Shown one piece after another: positions 15,015-21,351 of a stretch of DNA of 39,049 nucleotides (positions are counted from its first letter, which is position 1; each line of letters opens with the position of its first letter). The translations under genes were made by a program, and so were the position numbers. The DNA comes from Candidatus Ruminimicrobiellum caprinum. GTDB taxonomy: Bacteria > Elusimicrobiota > Endomicrobiia > Endomicrobiales > Endomicrobiaceae. A model generated the notes under the pieces. That model was not told the DNA's origin, did not search any database, and saw only the letters and a list, made by a program, of their open reading frames with translations. The stretch is taken from contig JAFPUA010000158.1 of the NCBI GenBank assembly GCA_017413305.1, positions 1-39,049 on the forward strand, in the 5' to 3' direction.

Positions 15015-15220
15015 TGTTCCGCTATGTTCCGTTGTTCCGCATGATTTCCTTATACTGTATATTATATATTTTCTTTTTATTTCCTTGAAAGGTTTTATAA
15101 GGTTCTTATAAGGTTATTTAATAAGAACATTGTAAGTTAATCGGAACAGCGGAACAAATTATAGATTTATTAGTATTTTAAGCGGAACAGGCAACGGAAC
15201 AACAGAGGAACAGCGGAACA
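15015..15220. repeat. Iteron-like array A: TGTTCCGC/GCGGAACA around an AT-rich core
   Basis: Left side: TGTTCCGC at 15015, TGTTCCG at 15025 and TGTTCCGC at 15033. Right side: CGGAACA at 15142, GCGGAACA at 15149, 15182 and 15213, CGGAACA at 15195, and AGGAACA at 15206. So the motif points inward in opposite orientation on either side of about 100 AT-rich bases (15049-15140) that also hold three copies of an AAGGTT-TTAT-like element. Such clustering of a protein-sized site about an AT-rich segment is typical of replication origins or partition sites. The same motif recurs at 30781-31060. Confidence 0.65.
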
Positions 15221-15221
15221 G

Positions 15222-15647
15222 TTAAACGGAATTTCCCCGCTTATAAATTAAATATCTTTGATTTCTTTCATCCATATAGGGGGTATAAGGTTCAATATCA
15301 TCAAAGAATTTTTGAAACTTTCGCTTCTTTCCTTGTTCCGTTTTCATTTGATTAGCTTCTTCCCAAATTTTGTTATATGCCCGGATTATAAAATCATAAA
15401 TCATTTCTTGCTTATCTTTTTCAAAAGCCGTTTGCATTTCTTCCGGGTTCACAGTTAAAGGAACTTCTTTGGAAAGAACATCTAAAGTATTAATTGCTTT
15501 ATGGAACACTTTTATTCTGGAAAAGAAAACATCCGGGTTAGTTGTATTTTGAAGAATTTCAGAAGATTCTTGCAAAATTCTAATAGCGTTTTCCGCTTCT
15601 TTGGCGGTTAAGGGATTAATTGATTTCTTTTTATTAAACAATCCCAT
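15222..15647 (-). CDS. Lysogeny-region protein of unknown function
   Basis: 141 aa, starting MGLFNKKKS and largely helical, with a basic patch (KTEQGKKRKFQKFFDD) and an acidic/aromatic end (IEPYTPYMDERNQRYLIYKRGNSV). It follows the repressor gene by two bases, so the two are cotranscribed on the - strand. I chose 15647 because GAAAGGGA lies seven or so bases upstream; an ATG at 15653 would sit on that site. Similar proteins occur next to repressors in Bacillota prophages, but I know no function. Its stop lies beside iteron-like array A, so a role in binding those sites is possible but unsupported. Confidence 0.65.
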   Translation of the reverse strand: MGLFNKKKSINPLTAKEAENAIRILQESSEILQNTTNPDVFFSRIKVFHKAINTLDVLSKEVPLTVNPEEMQTAFEKDKQEMIYDFIIRAYNKIWEEANQMKTEQGKKRKFQKFFDDIEPYTPYMDERNQRYLIYKRGNSV

Positions 15648-15649
15648 AA

Positions 15650-16033
15650 TCATTCCCTTTCATACTTACCGGAAGATAACAATGATTGAATTATACCGGT
15701 GACCGCTGATCTATCTTTTTCATCAAGCTTCATAAATAAAGAAGCAGCTTCAAGAGTTTCCCGCCCAAAGCATTCTTGAAACTTTTCAAGGGTTTCAACT
15801 TCTTTTTGAATTTTTAATTCTTCTTCCGTGGGTTCATCAAAACACATTAGTTCACATGGGGAAACCCCAAAGATTTCAGATAGGCGCTTTATAGTTGACC
15901 GCTTAATATTTTCAACCGTGCCTAATTCCCATTTGTTTACAGCAGCACGATTGACCCCGCAAAGTTTCCCTAATTCATCTTGTGAATACCCGTGTTGAAT
16001 TCTAAGCTGCTTGATGTATTCGCCCATTGTCAT
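15650..16033 (-). CDS. XRE-family phage repressor, short form
   Basis: 127 aa. Residues about 3-58 are a helix-turn-helix of the Cro/CI type: YIKQLRIQHGYSQDELGKLCGVNRAAVNKWELG, with the SQ-ELG and AVNKWE recognition elements. The C-terminal 60 residues are helical (ETLEAASLFMKLDEKDRSAVTGIIQSLL), probably for dimerisation. There is no S24/LexA-like peptidase domain, so RecA-driven self-cleavage is unlikely; size and design resemble ImmR-type repressors that are inactivated by a separate metalloprotease. Start chosen at 16033 because AAAGGGGG lies nine bases upstream; a longer frame to 16075 lacks such a site. It is divergent from the early genes and likely binds the TTGTATC sites between them. 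Confidence 0.88.
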   Translation of the reverse strand: MTMGEYIKQLRIQHGYSQDELGKLCGVNRAAVNKWELGTVENIKRSTIKRLSEIFGVSPCELMCFDEPTEEELKIQKEVETLEKFQECFGRETLEAASLFMKLDEKDRSAVTGIIQSLLSSGKYERE

Positions 16034-16055
16034 AGGGCAAAACCCCCTTTCATGG

Positions 16056-16062
16056 TTGTATC
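16056..16062. promoter_or_regulatory. TTGTATC half-site near the repressor transcription start
   Basis: One copy of the half-operator TTGTATC (16056-16062) lies just downstream of the repressor -10 box, and another at 16107-16113 lies upstream of its -35. Both match the arms of the full operator at 16163-16183, suggesting autoregulation. Confidence 0.45.
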
Positions 16063-16065
16063 TTG

Positions 16066-16094
16066 ATTTTAACATATATTTTATTGAAGTTCAA
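16066..16094 (-). promoter_or_regulatory. Promoter for the repressor operon
   Basis: Read on the - strand: TTGAAC (16094-16089), 17-base spacer, TAAAAT (16071-16066). It is placed correctly for the repressor start at 16033 and is interleaved with TTGTATC half-sites. Confidence 0.55.
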
Positions 16095-16134
16095 TTATTT
16101 TTGAAATTGTATCTTAAAAATATTAATTTACCTA

Positions 16135-16163
16135 TTGACAACTAAAAAGAGAAGTGTTATATT
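16135..16163 (+). promoter_or_regulatory. Rightward early promoter
   Basis: TTGACA (16135-16140), 17-base spacer, TATATT (16158-16163). It faces the early genes, diverges from the repressor promoter and runs straight into the palindromic operator, so repressor binding would block it. This is the natural lytic switch promoter. Confidence 0.75.
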
Positions 16164-16183
16164 TGTATCGCAATCAGATACAA
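16163..16183. promoter_or_regulatory. Palindromic operator TTGTATC-N7-GATACAA
   Basis: A perfect 7-bp inverted repeat with a 7-base spacer, overlapping the end of the -10 box of the early promoter. The same design with one base less per arm occurs at 18246-18264, and isolated half-sites lie at 16056 and 16107. It is the most probable binding site of the XRE repressor. Confidence 0.75.
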
Positions 16184-16258
16184 GAAATTTTATCAGTATC
16201 TAAAAAGCGCACAATCCAAGTAATATTGCTAAATAAGAACAGAAACCAAGGATGAAAC

Positions 16259-16317
16259 AAATACCCCCCCGCTGCTGCAACAGTGAGGGGGGAACGGAAA
16301 AAAAGAAAGGGGTATTT
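16259..16317 (+). promoter_or_regulatory. Leader with two competing hairpins over the SprT-like gene start
   Basis: A C7 tract (16264-16270) can pair with G6 at 16287-16292, or alternatively AAATACCCC (16259-16267) can pair perfectly with GGGGTATTT (16309-16317), which contains the ribosome binding site of the gene starting at 16320. The two pairings exclude each other, so the leader could switch between free and hidden translation start. The leader from the early promoter is about 150 bases long with no gene in it. Confidence 0.45.
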
Positions 16318-16319
16318 GA

Positions 16320-16949
16320 ATGATTAGCTTGCAACCCGTTATTGAACAGCTTGAAAACCTGTTTGAACACTTTAACAAACATTTCTTTGAAGGGAAGCTT
16401 CCCAAACCAGTTATCACGGTTAGCCCGGATGATACTTCATGTGGCGCTTATGGTTGGTGTACAACCTTTAAGATTTGGGCTGATAAGGCCGGGGCTAAAG
16501 AAGATGAAGGATATTATGAAATCAACCTTACTTCTGAAAACCTTTCTCGCCCTTATGAAGCTGTTGCCGGTACACTTCTTCATGAAATGGTACATCTTTA
16601 TAATCTGGAACAGAAAATTCAAGATTGTTCTCGAAAAGGCACTTACCACAATAAGAAATTCCGGGATGCTGCTATTGCACACGGCTTGAAGGTTGAACAA
16701 ACTGATAAATACGGTTGGAGCAAAACAAGCCTTACCGATGAAACCAAAGCTTACCTTGATACCCTTGGAGTAACTAAGTTTGATCTTTATCGGAAGCCCG
16801 TTCCCAAATTTGGAAAAGCTGCTTCAAAGAGCAATTCAAGAAAGTATGTTTGCCCGGATTGCGGCGCTATCGTGAGAGCAACCAAGGAAGTTCACATTAT
16901 TTGTGGTGATTGTGATACTGAATTTGTAGAAGAAACCGGGGAAGATTAA
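16320..16949 (+). CDS. SprT-like zinc metalloprotease
   Basis: 209 aa. The N-terminal part (LFEHFNKHFFEGKLPKPVITVSPD) and YGWCTTFKIW segment match SprT-like domains. The active-site motif is LLHEMVHLYN at residues 88-92 (His-Glu-x-x-His), with a further His in KGTYHNKKFRDAAIAHGL. A C-terminal zinc ribbon has CPDC and CGDC pairs. The human relative cleaves DNA-protein crosslinks; bacterial and phage members are little studied. It is the first gene of the early operon, divergent from a repressor that lacks its own peptidase, so a role in inactivating the repressor is conceivable but is inference. The start overlaps TGA as TGAATG and its site may be hidden by the leader fold. Confidence 0.85.
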   Translation: MISLQPVIEQLENLFEHFNKHFFEGKLPKPVITVSPDDTSCGAYGWCTTFKIWADKAGAKEDEGYYEINLTSENLSRPYEAVAGTLLHEMVHLYNLEQKIQDCSRKGTYHNKKFRDAAIAHGLKVEQTDKYGWSKTSLTDETKAYLDTLGVTKFDLYRKPVPKFGKAASKSNSRKYVCPDCGAIVRATKEVHIICGDCDTEFVEETGED

Positions 16950-16982
16950 ACCCTTCCCCTTCTTCCAGAAAGGATATAATTA

Positions 16983-17171
16983 ATGGATAATTTTGAAAGA
17001 TGGGTAATTATCGGTGAAGATGGAAATGGGAAAATAAGTATCTTTTATAAAACCACGCTTCCCGGTGACCAATACACCCTTAACGAAGCTATCAAAGATA
17101 TTAAAACATTTGATGTAACTATACTTGCAGTTTTCCAAGAAAAAGATATTATCAGGCGTTGTCAATTATGA
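16983..17171 (+). CDS. Small early protein of unknown function
   Basis: 62 aa, MDNFERWVIIGEDGNGKISIFYKTTLPGDQYTLNEAIKDIKTFDVTILAVFQEKDIIRRCQL, here cited only by its features: two strand-rich halves around a TLNEAIKDIK helix. A clear AGAAAGGATATAATTA site precedes the ATG. Its stop overlaps the ATG of the methyltransferase gene (TTATGA), so translation is coupled. No recognised domain. Confidence 0.6.
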   Translation: MDNFERWVIIGEDGNGKISIFYKTTLPGDQYTLNEAIKDIKTFDVTILAVFQEKDIIRRCQL

Positions 17172-17821
17172 AAGGAAAGGTGATCTTCATTAGGGTTTTA
17201 ATTGCTTGTGAAGAATCACAAGTAGTTTGTAAAGCTTTTCGGGAATTAGGGCATGAAGCATATAGTTGTGATCTGGAAGGGTGTTCCGGTGGTTACCCGG
17301 AATGGCACATTCAAGCGGATGCTTTAGAACTAATTAAAATCAAATGGGATTTGATAATTGCACACCCGCCGTGTACCTTCCTTAGTAATGCCGGGGCTTG
17401 CCGAATGTACCCACATAAAGGGGAAATTGATCTTGAACGGTATCAAAAAGCCCTTGAAGCAAAAGCCTTTTTCATACGGTTCTTAAATGCCGATTGCCCC
17501 CCGGATAGCGGTTGAAAATCCCCGCCCTTTGAAAGTGGTTGGATTACCGGAAGAAACGCAAAGAATACAACCTTATCAGTTTGGTGAACCTTTTTCAAAG
17601 TTAACTTATCTTTGGTTAAAAAATCCCCCCCCCTAATGCCGACAAAAATACTCAATTCTTATAAACCGTACGTTTCTTGTGGTACAAGTGCAAACAAAGG
17701 AAATCCAGATAAAGCCGGTGTTAGTCGTGCGGGTGGAGCGGCAAAAATTAGGTCAAAAACATTTCCCGGTGTAGCTAAAGCAATGGCGTTACAATGGGGA
17801 AATTTGGAAGGGGGTGTAAGT
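17168..17821 (+). pseudogene. DNA cytosine methyltransferase-like gene, frame broken at two poly-C tracts
   Basis: The first part (VLIACEESQVVCKAFRELGHEAYSCDLEGCSGGYPEWHIQADALELI, then WDLIIAHPPCTFLSNAG) matches phage DNA-cytosine-methyltransferase-like proteins: an SAM-binding ACEES motif and the PPCT catalytic-type motif. At a C6 tract (17497-17502) the frame is lost and a TGA follows at 17513. Removing one C restores RIAVENP...IQPYQFGEP...LTYLWLK, the expected continuation, which runs to a C9 tract (17625-17633) and a TAA. After that the original frame resumes with LMPTKIL...YVSCGTSANKGN...AGGAAKIRSKTFPGVAKAMALQWG. So the only damage lies at the homopolymers, suggesting either phase variation by slippage, assembly error, or recent decay. 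The start at 17168 overlaps the previous stop; an ATT at 17189, 8 bases after AAAGG, would match the family start better. Confidence 0.75.
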
Positions 17822-18019
17822 ATGAAGAAAATTAAAGTTGCTTGGATTGAACAGATTCTTGAATTTGATTCTGTTGAAGAAGCAACCGGGTACAGAAAAA
17901 GCTTGGAAACCGGTAGACCCCAAAAGTTCAAGATTCTTGATGAAAGAATCATTGAAAGTGGTAAGGTAGAAATCAGAATTAGAAAGCAGTATAACAACAA
18001 TGCTTTCCCGGATGATTGA
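17822..18019 (+). CDS. Small early protein after the methyltransferase
   Basis: 65 aa, MKKIKVAWIEQILEFDSVEEATGYRKSLETGRPQKFKILDERII..., with strand-helix-strand pattern and a basic end. It has its own GGAAGGGGG site seven bases before the ATG, although the frame is open from the methyltransferase tail with no stop between, so a fused product is possible. A function is not evident. The stop overlaps the region of the next gene's site. Confidence 0.6.
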   Translation: MKKIKVAWIEQILEFDSVEEATGYRKSLETGRPQKFKILDERIIESGKVEIRIRKQYNNNAFPDD

Positions 18020-18036
18020 AAGAAGGTGAACTAAAA

Positions 18037-18255
18037 TTGAACAAGAAACTGTTAAGAAGTATCATGATTCTTCATGATGATAACAATGATCTGCTTGCCG
18101 CTGCATTGGGTATTACACCCCAAAGGCTTTCCGCTAAGATGAATGAAACCGGTGGAGCTGAATTCACACAGGGGGAAATCAAGATTATTGTTAAGCGTTA
18201 TAATCTTACCCCGCAACAGGTCATAGATATTTTTTTTAGTGAAGATGTATCTTAA
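18037..18255 (+). CDS. DUF739-like XRE helix-turn-helix protein
   Basis: 72 aa from a TTG start placed seven bases after AAGAAGGTG. The sequence LLRSIMILHDDNNDLLAAALGITPQRLSAKMNE...FTQGEIKIIVKRYNLTPQQVIDIFFSED fits the DUF739 pattern of small Cro-like proteins that end in EI..IFF. The helix-turn-helix lies at residues about 12-38. It would bind DNA, perhaps as the Cro counterpart of the repressor. A copy of the repressor-type operator overlaps its stop codon. Confidence 0.75.
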   Translation: MNKKLLRSIMILHDDNNDLLAAALGITPQRLSAKMNETGGAEFTQGEIKIIVKRYNLTPQQVIDIFFSEDVS

Positions 18256-18264
18256 TTAGATACA
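18246..18264. promoter_or_regulatory. Second palindromic operator TGTATC-N7-GATACA
   Basis: A perfect 6-bp inverted repeat with the same 7-base spacer as the operator at 16163-16183. It overlaps the end of the DUF739-like gene and sits 24 bases before the next gene's start. No convincing promoter lies beside it, so binding here may act as a roadblock or serve a promoter I could not recognise. Confidence 0.6.
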
Positions 18265-18287
18265 AAATTAAAGGAAGGATGAATACC

Positions 18288-18671
18288 ATGTTTAATGAAA
18301 TGCTGAAAACCGCTATGGAAGATGCCGGGATGAATGCAACCGCCCTTTCCGCTGCAACGGGAATTGGGAAATCTTCACTTAGTCAATATCTTTCCGGGAA
18401 AGTCATTCCCCCGGAAGGAAAGAAAAAACAGATTGCCCTTGCTATGGGGCTTGAAGCTGATTATTTCAAGAACAAACATCCTATTGAAATTAAGATTTCA
18501 AATCTTGCAGTTGAAACCGCTGCTAAGTTGATGGGAAAACCCGCCCGGTTTGTTTATCAGGGATTGCGGGAAGGTGTGCTTCCTTTTGGGTATGCCGTAA
18601 AGATGAAAGGAAGATGGAGTTATTACATTTCCCCGGTTAAGTTCACAGAATATACCGGGATTTCCATATAA
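18288..18671 (+). CDS. Two-domain DNA-binding regulator (XRE plus excisionase-like)
   Basis: 127 aa. Residues 1-60 are an XRE helix-turn-helix (LKTAMEDAGMNATALSAATGIGKSSLSQYLSGKVIPPEGKKKQIALAMGL). Residues 68-127 look like an excisionase/MerR-like winged helix: LAVETAAKLMGKPARFVYQGLREGVLPFGYAVKMKGRWSYYISPVKFTEYTG, as in helix-turn-helix 17 proteins. I start at 18288 since AAGGAAGG lies at proper distance, whereas an ATG at 18279 sits on it. The combination could act both as an early regulator and as an excision factor, but this is inference. Confidence 0.75.
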   Translation: MFNEMLKTAMEDAGMNATALSAATGIGKSSLSQYLSGKVIPPEGKKKQIALAMGLEADYFKNKHPIEIKISNLAVETAAKLMGKPARFVYQGLREGVLPFGYAVKMKGRWSYYISPVKFTEYTGISI

Positions 18672-18688
18672 GAAAGGAAGGTTCTGAA

Positions 18689-19630
18689 ATGGTCAAAGGT
18701 TATAAGGCTTTTGATAAAGATTGGGTTTGCCGCCCCTGTTCCGGTGTAAAGAAACAGTATTCTTGCCCCGGAATGTTTGAAACCACAACTAAACCTTCTG
18801 TTTGCAATCATGGAATGCACTTCTGCAAGGAACTGAAAGATGTGTTTGATTACTATTCCAATTCCCCGGAAGAAGTAAGGATTGCCGAAGTGATCGCACA
18901 TGGGGAAGTTGCAGAGCATGGGAACAAGTGCAGCACCAACAAACTTGAAGTTGTGCGGGAAATCCCATGGGAAGAAGTTTACCGCCTTGTGAATGAAGGA
19001 AAAGGCTGTTCTGGTATCTGCAACACCGGCGACTGCAACACCGGCAACCGGAACACCGGCGACTGCAACACCGGCAACCGGAACACCGGCGACTGGAACA
19101 CCGGCGACTGGAACACCGGCAACCGGAACACCGGCGACTGCAACACCGGCAACCGGAACACCGGCAACTGGAACACCGGCGACTGCAACACCGGCAACCG
19201 GAACACCGGCAACCGGAACACCGGCAACCGGAACACCGGCGACTGCAACACCGGCAACCGGAACACCGGCGACTGGAACAAAACAAGCTTTTCTTCCGGG
19301 TGTTTCTGTACAGAAGAACCGAAAATCATGATGTTCAATAAACCTTCTGATTGGACTATGAGAATGTGGTTTGAATCAGATGCCCGTTACATTCTGAATC
19401 AGATTCCTAAGAATGTTGTGGAATGGGTTTGGGAACAGGATATGACCGATGAAGAAAAGGCCGCTAATCCTTCCTATAAGACAACAGGCGGTTATTGCAG
19501 AATCCCGAATGAAAGCGAAAATGCACAACGCTTTTGGGATGGATTACCCGATAATCAGCGGGAAATCATTTATCAGCTTCCCAATTTTGATAAAGAAATC
19601 TTTGAAGCTTGCACCGGTATCAAAATTTAA
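18689..19630 (+). CDS. DUF7666-like protein with NTGxx pentapeptide repeats
   Basis: 313 aa. The N-terminal 110 residues (YKAFDKDWVCRPCSGVKKQYSCPGMFE...VCNHGMHFCKELKDVFDYYSNSPEEVRIAEVIAHGEV) match a phage-borne domain I know as DUF7666, with C--G-HFC. Residues 112-196 are 17 perfect five-residue repeats of NTG(D/N)(C/R/W), which should fold as a right-handed beta helix with a uniform face. The C-terminal 115 residues (SDWTMRMWFESDARYILNQIP...YQLPNFDKEIFEACTGIKI) are a separate helical domain. Pentapeptide proteins often mimic DNA or act as scaffolds; here the role is unknown. RBS AGAAAGGAAGG precedes the ATG. Confidence 0.8.
   Translation: MVKGYKAFDKDWVCRPCSGVKKQYSCPGMFETTTKPSVCNHGMHFCKELKDVFDYYSNSPEEVRIAEVIAHGEVAEHGNKCSTNKLEVVREIPWEEVYRLVNEGKGCSGICNTGDCNTGNRNTGDCNTGNRNTGDWNTGDWNTGNRNTGDCNTGNRNTGNWNTGDCNTGNRNTGNRNTGNRNTGDCNTGNRNTGDWNKTSFSSGCFCTEEPKIMMFNKPSDWTMRMWFESDARYILNQIPKNVVEWVWEQDMTDEEKAANPSYKTTGGYCRIPNESENAQRFWDGLPDNQREIIYQLPNFDKEIFEACTGIKI
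19022..19276 (+). repeat. Seventeen 15-bp tandem repeats coding for NTGxx
   Basis: Unit AACACCGGC followed by GACTGC, AACCGG, GACTGG or AACTGG. The 17 units are in register with no gap, each encoding NTGDC, NTGNR, NTGDW or NTGNW. The near identity at DNA level, with the same codons each time, points to recent expansion and makes copy number likely to vary. The GC-rich repeat produces long spurious open frames on both strands. Confidence 0.95.
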
Positions 19631-19651
19631 GAAAGGAAGGTATTTCAAACA

Positions 19652-19810
19652 ATGAAAAATCCTAAATTCAAAGAAACCCACAAAGAGCGGGAGCAAACCA
19701 CAAACTATGCTCCGGACAAGCACAAGAAGTTTTGTGAACGGTGCTTTCTTCATAACGGTGGGTGCATTAACACCAAATCCAAGAAGATTGACCCGAATTG
19801 CAATCTGTAA
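19652..19810 (+). CDS. Small cysteine-containing protein
   Basis: 52 aa, basic, with CERC, then CINT and a final C (KFCERCFLHNGGCINTKSKKIDPNCNL), enough cysteines to bind one zinc. An AGAAAGGAAGG site lies 16 bases or less before the ATG. Placed between the pentapeptide protein and a basic protein in the early operon. Function unknown. Confidence 0.6.
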   Translation: MKNPKFKETHKEREQTTNYAPDKHKKFCERCFLHNGGCINTKSKKIDPNCNL

Positions 19811-19826
19811 AAGGGGGGTGTGAAAA

Positions 19827-20033
19827 ATGAGTAGTGCAGTTAATCACCGGAAGCGCAGCCACAGAAGCAACGTAAAACACCTTTCCGCTGTCGGAAGCAT
19901 GAGCAGAACCCGCTATATCATTCAGGCACGGAAAACCGCCGCTAAACAGAGATTCAGCGTGAAGCGGTTCTTCCAGAAGATTATTCCCCAAATGGTGAAA
20001 AAGGCCGCTGTTGATGCCGTTAAACATGATTGA
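19827..20033 (+). CDS. Small very basic protein
   Basis: 68 aa, about a third Lys/Arg/His: SSAVNHRKRSHRSNVKHLSAVGSMSRTRYIIQARKTAAKQRFSVKRFFQKIIPQ. GGGGGGTG precedes the ATG. The SxSVNHRxRSHRS opening occurs in small proteins of Clostridia prophages, so I count it as real. It probably binds nucleic acid. The next gene's start lies inside it. Confidence 0.65.
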   Translation: MSSAVNHRKRSHRSNVKHLSAVGSMSRTRYIIQARKTAAKQRFSVKRFFQKIIPQMVKKAAVDAVKHD

Positions 20034-21351
20034 ACTGTATGAACACCAAAAGCGGGGTTTAGCTGAAACCGCCGATAAAAACCGGGTTGCCTATTATCTT
20101 GATATGGGGCTTGGTAAAACCTTTGTGGGTTCTGAAAAAGCTGCTTCCTTTCCGGAAAAAATTCTTGTGATTTGTCAACATTCAAAAATTCAAGATTGGA
20201 TTGAACACTTTAAGCAGTATTACCCCTTTACCGTGTTTGATCTTACAGAAAAGAAGCAGCTTACAGAATACCTTGTTACTATCGGGAAATGTGTTGGTGT
20301 TATCAATTATGATTTGGTGTTTAGAAGGTCAGATATAGCCCATATAAGCAACTTTACCTTGATGCTGGATGAATCTTCACTTATCCAAAACGAAACCGCT
20401 AAACGGTCAAAATTCATTCTAAAGCTTAATCCTAAAAATGTAATTCTTCTTTCTGGAACACCTACTTCCGGTAAGTATGAAAAGCTTTGGTCACAGCTTC
20501 ACCTATTGGGCTGGAATATTTCAAAGCAGCTTTATTATAAACAGTATGTTGTTCAAGAATGGATTGAAGATGGGGATTCCGGTTTTAGGATTCCGGTTGT
20601 AGTTGGTTATAAGAATGTTGACCGGCTGAAAGAAAAGCTTGCTTCTTATGGGGCGGTATTCATGAAAACAGAAGAAGCCTTTGATTTACCGGAACAGGTT
20701 GAAATACCAATTAAAGTTTCTGCTTCCAGTGATTACCGGCGATTCATGCGAAAAAGCCTTGTAACCGTGAACAAGCTGGATGTGAATGTTTCCGGGTTAA
20801 AAACAGGTATTGAAGCCGAATTGATTGGTGATACAAGCCTTACTAAGCGTTTATATGCCCGGATGCTATGCGGGATGTATTCGGTGAATAAGCTGCAAGC
20901 CTTTGAAGATTTGATTCAAGGAACTAATGAACGATTAATTGTGTTCTACAACTTCAAAGAAGAATTTCAACTTCTGCTTCAAATAGCCTTGAAACATGGA
21001 AAGAATGTTTCCTTTGTAAATGGTGATCGGAAAGACCTTGTTTGTTATGAACAGTTTGATGATTCGATTACCTTCATTCAGTATCAAGCCGGTGCAATGG
21101 GTTTGAATCTGCAAAAAGCAAATCAGGTTGTTTATTTCACCCTTCCAGAAAGACCGGATTTGTTTGAACAGTCAAAGAAACGGATTCACCGAATAGGCCA
21201 AGAAAAGCGGTGCTTTTACTATTATCTTCTTTGTGAAAACAGTGTTGAACTTGATATTCTGGAAAATCTCAAAATGCGGAAGGAATACAATGATGCACTT
21301 TTTCAAAAATACGATGAAGAAACCAAAAGAAAGGATGAAACCAATGGATGA
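20014..21351 (+). CDS. SNF2-like DEAD/DEAH helicase
   Basis: About 445 aa. Motif I is LDMGLGKT near residue 30, motif II LDESS in TLMLDESSLIQNETAKRS, motif III LLSGTPTSG, and the C-terminal lobe carries VVYFTLPERPDLFEQSKKRIHRIGQEKRCFYYYL, where the RIHRIGQ box is typical of SNF2-family helicases. It would use ATP to translocate on DNA during replication or recombination. The Q-motif-like opening is IELYEHQKRGL. I take 20014 since AAAGG lies about 10 bases upstream; ATG 20026 is the alternative. It overlaps the previous gene by 20 bases and the next by 8. Confidence 0.88.
   Translation: MPLNMIELYEHQKRGLAETADKNRVAYYLDMGLGKTFVGSEKAASFPEKILVICQHSKIQDWIEHFKQYYPFTVFDLTEKKQLTEYLVTIGKCVGVINYDLVFRRSDIAHISNFTLMLDESSLIQNETAKRSKFILKLNPKNVILLSGTPTSGKYEKLWSQLHLLGWNISKQLYYKQYVVQEWIEDGDSGFRIPVVVGYKNVDRLKEKLASYGAVFMKTEEAFDLPEQVEIPIKVSASSDYRRFMRKSLVTVNKLDVNVSGLKTGIEAELIGDTSLTKRLYARMLCGMYSVNKLQAFEDLIQGTNERLIVFYNFKEEFQLLLQIALKHGKNVSFVNGDRKDLVCYEQFDDSITFIQYQAGAMGLNLQKANQVVYFTLPERPDLFEQSKKRIHRIGQEKRCFYYYLLCENSVELDILENLKMRKEYNDALFQKYDEETKRKDETNG

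Noticed and set aside
17612..18019. A single 135-aa gene
   Set aside because: Its first 70 codons are the end of the methyltransferase after a frame break; an own ribosome binding site and ATG at 17822 start the real small gene.
19022..19276. CRISPR array
   Set aside because: Units are 15 bases, contiguous, without unique spacers, and in frame in a gene.
18789..19338. Long open frames on both strands over the pentapeptide array
   Set aside because: They arise from the 15-base GC-rich repeat, have no ribosome binding sites and give low-complexity Cys/Arg/Ser or Pro/Val proteins.
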